Shown: positions 5,801 to 11,238 of the stretch, in pieces | Layout of the letters: every line of letters begins with the position of its first letter | How positions within the stretch are numbered: position 1 is the stretch's first letter | From: Sporomusa silvacetica DSM 10669 | GTDB lineage: Bacteria > Bacillota > Negativicutes > Sporomusales > Sporomusaceae | Direction: 5' to 3' | Assembly: GCF_002257705.1 (NCBI RefSeq) | Contig: NZ_LSLK01000129.1 | Span: 1-11,238, forward strand | Length of the DNA stretch: 11,238 nucleotides | Position numbers and translations under genes: made by a program | The notes under the pieces: model-generated | The model's database searches: none | Seen by the model: the letters and a program-made list of their open reading frames with translations, nothing else | What the model was told of the DNA's origin: nothing

Positions 5801-7612
5801 ATGTCAGAAGCATCTACAGCTTTACCCACCCGTGATCAAATTCAGGCTGAGTATAAATGGCAAGTAGAAGATATTTATGCCAACGAAGAGTTGTGGCAAA
5901 CTGATTTCACCAACATCAAAAAAGATCTACCTAAAATAGTTGAATACAAAGAAACGTTATCCCAGTCAGCGTCTCGCCTTGCAGCCTGTCTAACGCTGCG
6001 AGACGAGATTAGCATTGTGGCTGACAAATTATTAGCCTATGCCCGCCTTCACAGGGATGAAAATACCGCCAATGCTAAATACCAGGCTCTTGTCGGTAAA
6101 ATTGAAGGGCTACTTGCCGAATTAGGCACAGCCACCTCTTTTATTGAACCAGAAATCCTTGCTATGCCTGATACTGTGCTAGCCTCTTTCCGCCTGGAAC
6201 AAGCACTGGCCGATTACAACTTCTACTTTGACAACCTCACTCGTCAAAAACAGCATGTTTTATCACCAAATGAAGAAGAAATCTTATCCCGATCAACCGA
6301 AACTACTCAGGCAGCAGAAAACATCTTTAATATGTTGGCCCATGCTGATATGACATTTCCTGATATCACTGACGAAGATGGTAAAGTCATCACGTTGAGT
6401 GAAGGGCGGTACCGTTCCTTAATTATGTCAGCTGATCGCCAGGTTCGCAAAAATGCTTTTACAGGCTTATTTGGCTCTTACAATAGTTTACGTAACAGTT
6501 TTGCTGCCACTTTAACAGGCAATGTAAAGAAAAATATATTTTATGCCCGCACCCGAAAATATGCATCAACCATAGAATCTGCTTTATCTGATGGCAATAT
6601 CCCGCTAAGCGTCTATACCAATCTGCTTACTACTGTCAACAACAATTTAGAACCACTACACCGCTATATTGCCCTTAAGAAAAAGGTACTAAAGCTGGAT
6701 ACTATCCATATGTATGACCTATATACCCCGTTAGCACAAGAAGTAAAATTCAACATAACCTACCCCGAAAGCCTACAATTGGTCCGGGACGGTTTGGCAC
6801 CACTTGGCCCTGAATATACAACACTCTTAAATAAAGGTCTGACCTCCGGCTGGATTGATGTCTACGAAAATAAAGGTAAGCAAACAGGTGCCTATAGCTG
6901 GGGCGTGTATGGTGTTCATCCATTCGTACTTTTAAACTATAATGATCGCCTGGAAGATGTCAGCACCCTAGCGCATGAGATGGGTCACGCCATCCATAGC
7001 TATTACAGTCAGGCCACTCAACCATATGCCACCTCCCAATATACCATCTTTACCGCCGAAGTAGCTTCCACTACCAACGAAATCCTACTGAATGATTTTC
7101 TTTTAAAAACAACAACCGACAGACAGAAAAAACTATACTTAATTAACCAATACCTCGAAATGGTGCGAGCCACAGTTTACCGGCAAACCATGTTTGCCGA
7201 GTTTGAAAAGGGTATCTATTACAAATCTGAGGAAGGGGAAACTCTCACAGCTGACTTACTTGATGAAATTTGGCATACACTTAATGCCAAATACTATGGC
7301 CCCGAAATGGTGGTTGACGCTGAAATCGATGTTGAATGGGCCAGAATCCCTCATTTCTACATGGACTTTTACGTGTACCAATATGTTACCGGTTATGCAG
7401 CAGCTACTACCTTGGCCGAAAAAATGTTACATGAGGGCGCCAGTGCCCAACAACGCTATATCGAGTTTTTGAAAAGCGGCGGTGCCGATTATCCCATTAC
7501 TATACTCAAGAATGCAGGTGTCGATATGTCCACATCACAACCTGTTGAGCTCACCCTTGCCAAGTTTTCAACAATGCTTGACGAGCTGGAACTTTTATTA
7601 TCCAAGTCTTGA
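5801..7612 (+). CDS. pepF: Oligoendopeptidase F (M3B metallopeptidase)
   Basis: The protein has 603 residues, the normal length for PepF, a cytoplasmic zinc oligopeptidase that cuts peptides of roughly 7-17 residues. The N-terminus (YKWQVEDIYANEELWQ) is typical. The zinc site is HEMGH at residues 392-396 (His392, Glu393, His396), with Glu420 in FTAEVASTTNE as the third ligand. The downstream IPHFYMDFYVYQYVTGYAA block, which lines the active site in this family, is intact. AAGGAAG lies about 9 nt before the ATG. The gene is flanked by repeat copy A upstream and followed by a zinc-ribbon gene 129 nt downstream. No hairpin with a T-tract was seen directly after it, so read-through into the zinc-ribbon gene is possible. 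The role is inferred as general peptide turnover. Confidence 0.96.
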   Translation: MSEASTALPTRDQIQAEYKWQVEDIYANEELWQTDFTNIKKDLPKIVEYKETLSQSASRLAACLTLRDEISIVADKLLAYARLHRDENTANAKYQALVGKIEGLLAELGTATSFIEPEILAMPDTVLASFRLEQALADYNFYFDNLTRQKQHVLSPNEEEILSRSTETTQAAENIFNMLAHADMTFPDITDEDGKVITLSEGRYRSLIMSADRQVRKNAFTGLFGSYNSLRNSFAATLTGNVKKNIFYARTRKYASTIESALSDGNIPLSVYTNLLTTVNNNLEPLHRYIALKKKVLKLDTIHMYDLYTPLAQEVKFNITYPESLQLVRDGLAPLGPEYTTLLNKGLTSGWIDVYENKGKQTGAYSWGVYGVHPFVLLNYNDRLEDVSTLAHEMGHAIHSYYSQATQPYATSQYTIFTAEVASTTNEILLNDFLLKTTTDRQKKLYLINQYLEMVRATVYRQTMFAEFEKGIYYKSEEGETLTADLLDEIWHTLNAKYYGPEMVVDAEIDVEWARIPHFYMDFYVYQYVTGYAAATTLAEKMLHEGASAQQRYIEFLKSGGADYPITILKNAGVDMSTSQPVELTLAKFSTMLDELELLLSKS

Positions 7613-7682
7613 CAATTGCATATATGCGGGTTATATTGAATATGACAATATAATTGCTCTCGATGGCTAGCAGCTTCGTGTC

Positions 7683-7711
7683 TTGACCAACCGACTAGCA
7701 ATTGTTTATGT
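7683..7711 (+). promoter_or_regulatory. Possible promoter of the zinc-ribbon gene
   Basis: TTGACC (7683-7688), a 17-nt spacer and TTATGT (7706-7711) form a plausible sigma-A pair with a weak -10. It ends about 30 nt before the ATG at 7742. Confidence 0.3.
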
Positions 7712-7741
7712 CAAACACATATTACGGAGGTTGGTTAAAAC

Positions 7742-8038
7742 ATGGAATTTCAAGACAAAGAGCTTTCCTGTAAAGAATGCGGCGCAACTTTTACTTTCAC
7801 TGCATCTGAACAAGCTTTTTATGCTGAGAAAGGCTTCCAAAATGATCCTTCCCGTTGCCCGGATTGCCGTGCAGCCAGAAAACGTCAAAATGGTGGTCGC
7901 ATAGGTGCCAACGCTCGTCCCCAACGCGAAATGTTTGATGCTACTTGTACTGCTTGTGGCGTTGCAACCCAGGTTCCTTTCCGTCCTACTGCCGGAAAAC
8001 CTGTATATTGCCGCGATTGCTTCCAAGCCAACAGATAA
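7742..8038 (+). CDS. Small double zinc-ribbon protein (probable zinc-binding domain, zf-trcl type)
   Basis: The protein has 98 residues with four CxxC knuckles in two pairs: Cys10/Cys13 with Cys39/Cys42, and Cys69/Cys72 with Cys90/Cys93. This predicts two separate zinc ribbons. The stretch FTFTASEQAFYAEKGF followed by PSRCPDCRAARK is characteristic of the 'probable zinc-binding' zinc-ribbon proteins found in Bacillota and related phyla. Their function is unknown. A basic linker (residues 43-62) could contact nucleic acid. GGAGG lies 10 nt upstream of the ATG, and a strong terminator follows at 8056-8087. The gene lies inside the segment bounded by the two inverted repeat copies, together with pepF. 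No functional link to pepF is known to me. Confidence 0.85.
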   Translation: MEFQDKELSCKECGATFTFTASEQAFYAEKGFQNDPSRCPDCRAARKRQNGGRIGANARPQREMFDATCTACGVATQVPFRPTAGKPVYCRDCFQANR

Positions 8039-8055
8039 TTTAGCAATGCTTACCT

Positions 8056-8087
8056 AACAGGCCAGATTTATTCTGGCCTGTTTTTTG
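8056..8087 (+). terminator. Rho-independent terminator after the zinc-ribbon gene
   Basis: An 11-bp perfect stem AACAGGCCAGA/TCTGGCCTGTT (8056-8066 with 8072-8082) encloses a TTTAT loop and runs into TTTTG. It begins 18 nt after the stop codon. The next repeat copy starts at the base directly after it. Confidence 0.92.
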
Positions 8088-8228
8088 TCCAGATGGAAAG
8101 TATAACTTTCCCTAGATTGAACGACTAAGGCTTCTGCCGGCGACGCGCCCGGATGGCGCTAGTGCCGATTGCGCCATGGATGGCACAGCAATTCGGCCGT
8201 CCTAAAAGACTTGGCACAAGCCAAGTCT
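8088..8228 (-). repeat. 140-bp hairpin-rich repeat, copy B (inverted relative to copy A)
   Basis: The reverse complement of this segment matches copy A at 136 of 140 positions with no gaps. In this copy the first hairpin is perfect (GACTTGGC/GCCAAGTC around TTGT), whereas copy A has one mismatch. The last hairpin reads TCTAG against CTGGA, where copy A has TCCAG; as RNA in copy A orientation this remains paired through G-U. Unlike copy A there is no clear flanking direct repeat. The outer flank reads ATAAGATT in copy A orientation, similar to ATAAGAAA beside copy A. It separates the zinc-ribbon terminator from the NHEJ operon. Confidence 0.9.
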
Positions 8229-8302
8229 AATCTTATTGTAATAAATTCGCCTTCTCTGCAAAAACTACTACTAAACTATTTGTTCAACGAGGCTACTATA
8301 CT

Positions 8303-9289
8303 ATGGCAATCATCAAACCAATGTTAGCCAAAACTGGTCCGCTGCCTTCCGCCCAAACTGAATATAGCTTTGAAATTAAATGGGATGGTATCAGAGTTCT
8401 CTTTTACCTGGAAAAAAACAGTTTTACACTTATGAGCCGCAACCTTAAGGATATTACCCCTCAATATCCTGAACTTGCGGCGTTGGCGAAGGTAGTAGCC
8501 AACGATCATACTGAATTAATTCTTGATGGAGAAATTGTAGCTTTTGATACTGACGGCCGCCCCTCTTTTTCCCTGTTACAACACCGGCTGGGGTTAAAAA
8601 AAGCTATGGTTATGGCAGAAATGCTAACAAGGGTTCCGGCAAACTATATAATTTTTGACATCTTGTCTCTCGATCATTCCCCACTGTTGGAAAAATCGTA
8701 TACTCAGCGGCGAGCTATATTAGAAAACCTAACTCTGAGCGGCCCTCACTGGCAAACCCCATCTTACAAAACAGGCGATGGAAAAACCATTCTAGCAGCC
8801 AGCCGTAAGCTAGGCTTAGAAGGCATTATTGCCAAACGCTTAGACAGCCCTTACCAAGCTGGTAAACGTACCGGAGCCTGGATCAAAATCAAAAACCAAC
8901 GCCGCCAAGAACTAGTCATTGGCGGCTGGATACCCGGCCAAGGTGCACGCCAAGGACAAATCGGCGCTCTCCTGCTCGGTTATTATGATAGTACACCTCA
9001 GTCAGTTGAGGCCTGCGGCATACCTCAGCACTTGTTATATGCAGGTAAAGTTGGTACTGGTTTTACCGAGGCTACACTAGCGGTACTCGCCAAGTTGCTG
9101 GCACCGCTACGAAGAGAAACTAATCCCTTTTCTCACCAACCAACCACTAAAAATGCACGATTTGTCGAACCACTGTTGGTTGGTGAATTCGAATTTACCG
9201 AATGGACCCCCAATCATACCCTCCGTCATCCATCCTTTAAAGGGTTAAGAGATGACAAAGATCCACGACAAGTTATCCGTGAAGACTAA
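8303..9289 (+). CDS. ligD: ATP-dependent DNA ligase of NHEJ, stand-alone LigD ligase domain
   Basis: The protein has 328 residues: an adenylation domain followed by an OB-fold domain, as in the ligase part of LigD. Motif I is KWDGIR with Lys26 as the predicted AMP-accepting residue. Others visible are LDGEIVAFD (Glu77), the IIFDIL segment, EGIIAKR (173-179) and WIKIK (193-197). GGWIPGQGARQGQIGALLLGYY and the C-terminal TPNHTLRHPSFKGLRDDK are typical of LigD-type ligases rather than phage enzymes. The protein would seal nicks or breaks held by Ku. The Shine-Dalgarno is weak (GAGG about 10 nt upstream). It is the first gene of the lig-ku-pol cluster, 19 nt before ku. There is no fused polymerase or phosphoesterase domain, in contrast to many LigD proteins. 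Confidence 0.93.
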   Translation: MAIIKPMLAKTGPLPSAQTEYSFEIKWDGIRVLFYLEKNSFTLMSRNLKDITPQYPELAALAKVVANDHTELILDGEIVAFDTDGRPSFSLLQHRLGLKKAMVMAEMLTRVPANYIIFDILSLDHSPLLEKSYTQRRAILENLTLSGPHWQTPSYKTGDGKTILAASRKLGLEGIIAKRLDSPYQAGKRTGAWIKIKNQRRQELVIGGWIPGQGARQGQIGALLLGYYDSTPQSVEACGIPQHLLYAGKVGTGFTEATLAVLAKLLAPLRRETNPFSHQPTTKNARFVEPLLVGEFEFTEWTPNHTLRHPSFKGLRDDKDPRQVIRED

Positions 9290-9308
9290 GCATTAGGAGG
9301 TAATGCCT

Positions 9309-10172
9309 ATGCCCCGCCCGATGTGGAGCGGCTCAATCAGTTTTGGGCTTGTCAACATTCCGGTCAAACTGTATAACGCTGTCAAGAAGAAATCCATCCA
9401 CTTTAATCAACTGCGGAAATCAGATGGTTGCCGCATTCGCCTAAAGAAAGTTTGCCCGTCTGACGGCGCAGAAGTACCTGCTGACAACATTGTTAAAGGC
9501 TATGAAATCTCGCCTGAGCAGTATGTAATTGTCACCAGCGAAGAACTTGAGGCCATTCAGCCCCAAAATGCCCGAACAATTGCTATTGAAGATTTTGTTA
9601 AACTGGAGCAGATTGACCCACTATACTACAACAGCTGCTATTATCTCACTCCAGACAAGGGAGCAGGTAAAGCCTATTTCTTACTGCTGGCAGCTATGCA
9701 AAATACCGGGAAAATTGCCATCGCCCGGGTAGTTATGCGCAATAAAGAATATCTTACCGCCATCCGTCCTACGGGAAAAGCGCTGGCGCTTTCAACTATG
9801 CACTTTGCTGACGAGGTTATTGCCGCAGCTGATTTAGAAGAGCTGCCAACAGATATGGCAGAACCTAACAAGAAAGAACTGGCCATGGCCGAGCAGTTGA
9901 TCGAATCCCTCGCTACTGGCTTTGAACCTGACAAATACCATGATCAGTATTATCAGCAAGTTATGGATATGCTTGAGAAAAAGGCGGAAGGACAAACAGT
10001 CATTAGCCAGCCAGAAGTCAAAGAAGGCGGCAAAGTAATTGACTTGATGGCAGCTCTTGAAGCCAGCATCTCGGCCATAAAAGGCAAAAATGACAGCAGC
10101 AAAGCTAAAAAGCAAGGTATCGCTGAAAAGGCACCGACAACCGCAAAAAGGAAAAAAGCCAGTGCCCAGTGA
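9309..10172 (+). CDS. ku: Ku, DNA double-strand-break end-binding protein
   Basis: The protein has 287 residues, starting MPRPMWSGSISFGLVNIPVK, the near-invariant N-terminus of bacterial Ku. The homodimeric ring would slide over DNA ends and recruit the NHEJ ligase and polymerase. The core runs to about residue 235. The last ~45 residues form a Lys/Ala/Ser-rich basic tail of the kind that modulates DNA binding. An ATG at 9303 is only 2 nt from the AGGAGG at 9295-9300. The ATG at 9309 is 8 nt away and gives the family N-terminus, so I chose 9309. The gene is preceded closely by the ligase gene and overlaps the polymerase start by 11 bp. Confidence 0.96.
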   Translation: MPRPMWSGSISFGLVNIPVKLYNAVKKKSIHFNQLRKSDGCRIRLKKVCPSDGAEVPADNIVKGYEISPEQYVIVTSEELEAIQPQNARTIAIEDFVKLEQIDPLYYNSCYYLTPDKGAGKAYFLLLAAMQNTGKIAIARVVMRNKEYLTAIRPTGKALALSTMHFADEVIAAADLEELPTDMAEPNKKELAMAEQLIESLATGFEPDKYHDQYYQQVMDMLEKKAEGQTVISQPEVKEGGKVIDLMAALEASISAIKGKNDSSKAKKQGIAEKAPTTAKRKKASAQ

Positions 10173-11088
10173 CAGCAAACTAAAAACAACCCTTGAAATA
10201 GCGGGACGTAAACTGAAAGTCAGCAACCTTGCTAAAGTATTTTATTCCGTTACAGGCTTTACTAAAGGAGAAATGCTCAACTACTACATCCGCATTGCGC
10301 CGCTCATCCTCCCCCACCTCGCCAACAGACCACTGACTATGAAACGGTACCCCAACGGTGCACAAGGCAAGTTTTTCTACCAAAAAGAATGTCCAGCCCC
10401 TCGTCCTGATTGGATCAAGACCATTCCCATCTGGAGTAGCAGTAATAATCGCACTATCAACTTTTGTAACGCCACTGATTTACCGACCTTAGTATGGGCG
10501 GCCAACTTGGCAGCGCTTGAACTGCATACCTCCCTGTCAGTAACCCCCAAAGTAAACCAACCTTCTTTATTAGTCTTTGACCTCGACCCAGGTCTGCCAG
10601 CTACTATTGTGGACTGCGCCCAAGTTGGCCTGCTTTTAAAAGATTATTTTGATAAGCATGGGCTGCAGAGTTTCCCGAAAACCTCAGGTTCCAAGGGTCT
10701 ACAAATATATATACCCCTCAATACACCAGTAAGCTATGACATGACAAAAAGCTTTGCCCGAATACTTGCCACCCGTTTTCAGGAAAAATACCCCAACCTG
10801 ATTGTTGCCAATATGAAGAAAGTACTGCGTACAGGCAAAGTCTTTATCGATTGGAGTCAAAATGATGAACACAAAACAACTGTTTGTGTCTATTCACTCC
10901 GTGCTAGGGAGCGCCCCACTATTTCTACCCCCGTAACCTGGGAAGAAGTTCTCGACGTCCTTGAACAAAAAAATCCTAATTTGCTAAGCTTTGAAGCCTC
11001 CCAGGTATTAGATCGAACTGACAAACTAGGCGATTTATTTGCCCCAGTGCTTACTCTCAAACAAAAACTGCCAGTTATCCAAAAATGA
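10162..11088 (+). CDS. ligD: NHEJ primase-polymerase, stand-alone LigD polymerase domain
   Basis: The protein has 308 residues, the size of an isolated LigD PolDom (archaeo-eukaryotic primase fold), which adds nucleotides, preferably ribonucleotides, at breaks. Visible are LANRPLTMKRYPNG, FFYQKECP, the metal-binding LVFDLDPG (Asp140, Asp142), KTSGSKGLQIYIPL (173-186) and VFIDWSQN (Asp230). In motif II the residue after KGL is Gln181, where many LigD polymerases have His. A longer ORF reaches back to an ATG at 10090, but its first 24 residues are basic text read out of frame from the ku tail. The GTG at 10162 has AAGGA 9 nt upstream and starts the homologous region (MPSDSKLKTTLEIAGRKLKVSN). 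The 11-bp overlap with ku implies coupled translation. Confidence 0.93.
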   Translation: MPSDSKLKTTLEIAGRKLKVSNLAKVFYSVTGFTKGEMLNYYIRIAPLILPHLANRPLTMKRYPNGAQGKFFYQKECPAPRPDWIKTIPIWSSSNNRTINFCNATDLPTLVWAANLAALELHTSLSVTPKVNQPSLLVFDLDPGLPATIVDCAQVGLLLKDYFDKHGLQSFPKTSGSKGLQIYIPLNTPVSYDMTKSFARILATRFQEKYPNLIVANMKKVLRTGKVFIDWSQNDEHKTTVCVYSLRARERPTISTPVTWEEVLDVLEQKNPNLLSFEASQVLDRTDKLGDLFAPVLTLKQKLPVIQK

Positions 11089-11157
11089 AAAGGCCGCCGT
11101 CCACTGTGGTATGCTGTGCTACCCGTCAAGAGGACAAAGAAAAAATAGAAGAAGTGG

Positions 11158-11192
11158 ATTGCTGCCTGCCGATATGGTGGGCAGCAATTTTT
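11158..11192 (+). terminator. Plus-strand terminator just inside the insertion sequence
   Basis: ATTGCTGCC (11158-11166) pairs with GGCAGCAAT (11180-11188) with an inner CC/GG, and five T follow on the plus strand. On the minus strand no T-tract follows. It therefore stops transcription coming from the NHEJ operon, not from the transposase. Its T-tract overlaps the transposase stop codon. Confidence 0.65.
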
Positions 11193-11238
11193 ATGCAGCT
11201 TTCGCGTACTGTTCGTGGAATTCCATGGGCGTCATGAT
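11191..11238 (-). CDS. IS3-family transposase (OrfB), C-terminal end only
   Basis: Only the last 15 codons are inside the window, reading IMTPMEFHEQYAKAA followed by TAA (stop at 11191-11193). The text MTP-x-EF/Y-x-x-Q near the end is typical of the C-terminus of IS3/IS150-type OrfB transposases, DDE enzymes of the rve superfamily. The rest of the gene lies beyond 11238. Assignment relies on this short tail plus the candidate end repeat next to it. Confidence 0.6.
   Translation of the reverse strand: MMTPMEFHEQYAKAA

Larger units (their letters stand above)
11112..11238 (-). mobile_element. End of an IS3-family-like insertion sequence (partial, continues beyond the window)
   Basis: The segment holds the end of a transposase reading leftward and, 70-80 nt beyond its stop, a candidate terminal repeat. 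Read rightward into the element this begins TGTGCTACCCGTC and continues AAGAGGACAAAG (about 11115-11139). It starts with TG and resembles the recalled IS3 end pattern (TG..CTTACCC..CAA.AG.GGACA). The exact outer boundary (11105-11115) cannot be fixed without the other end. The element sits only about 25 nt after the polymerase stop codon. Confidence 0.5.

Noticed and set aside
10090..10161. 24-residue N-terminal extension of the NHEJ polymerase
   Set aside because: It is the ku C-terminal tail read in another frame. The GTG at 10162 has a proper Shine-Dalgarno and begins the homologous region.
9834..10226. Minus-strand ORF with hydrophobic segments antisense to ku
   Set aside because: The hydrophobic look comes from reading the Lys/Glu-rich ku codons on the opposite strand; no ribosome binding site or independent support.
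11093..11238. Possible third copy of the 140-bp repeat at the right edge
   Set aside because: The hairpin here has a different sequence (ATTGCTGCC stem) and does not align with copies A or B.

Overview
The window reads as chromosome from a low-GC, endospore-forming Bacillota. It starts in the 5' part of a 16S rRNA gene on the minus strand. The 16S text, a Spo0E-like small protein and a Ku/LigD set together suggest the Negativicutes (Sporomusaceae/Pelosinus type). That placement is an inference from recalled sequence character, not from a search.

Left part (1-1850, all minus strand). The first ~396 bases are 16S rRNA, preceded by a hairpin-rich leader and three near-consensus sigma-A promoters spaced 80-82 bp apart. 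Upstream lies a 51-residue Spo0E-like ORF with its own promoter and terminator. Next is an unrecognised 110-residue protein, probably started at a TTG codon, again with its own promoter and terminator.

Middle (1806-5572). Two radical SAM genes form a minus-strand operon with a 20-bp overlap: a cobalamin-binding/DUF4080 type protein, then a TIGR01212/YhcC type protein. A consensus promoter precedes them and a hairpin terminator follows. Divergent to them is an N-acetylmuramoyl-L-alanine amidase (Amidase_3) with a copper-amine-oxidase-like N-terminal domain and no visible signal peptide.

Centre (5577-8228). Oligoendopeptidase F (pepF) and a small double zinc-ribbon protein lie between two inverted copies of a 140-bp, hairpin-rich repeat (4 mismatches in 140). 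This repeat is the most unusual structure here. It looks like a small non-autonomous mobile element or a structured-RNA repeat, and one copy is flanked by a 7-bp direct repeat.

Right part (8303-11088). A compact plus-strand operon encodes bacterial non-homologous end joining with LigD split into separate genes: ATP-dependent ligase, Ku, then primase-polymerase. No phosphoesterase domain is visible. Ku would bind the broken ends, the polymerase would fill or trim-match them, and the ligase would seal. Immediately after the last gene the window enters what looks like the end of an IS3-family insertion sequence: the last 15 codons of a transposase on the minus strand and a candidate terminal inverted repeat.
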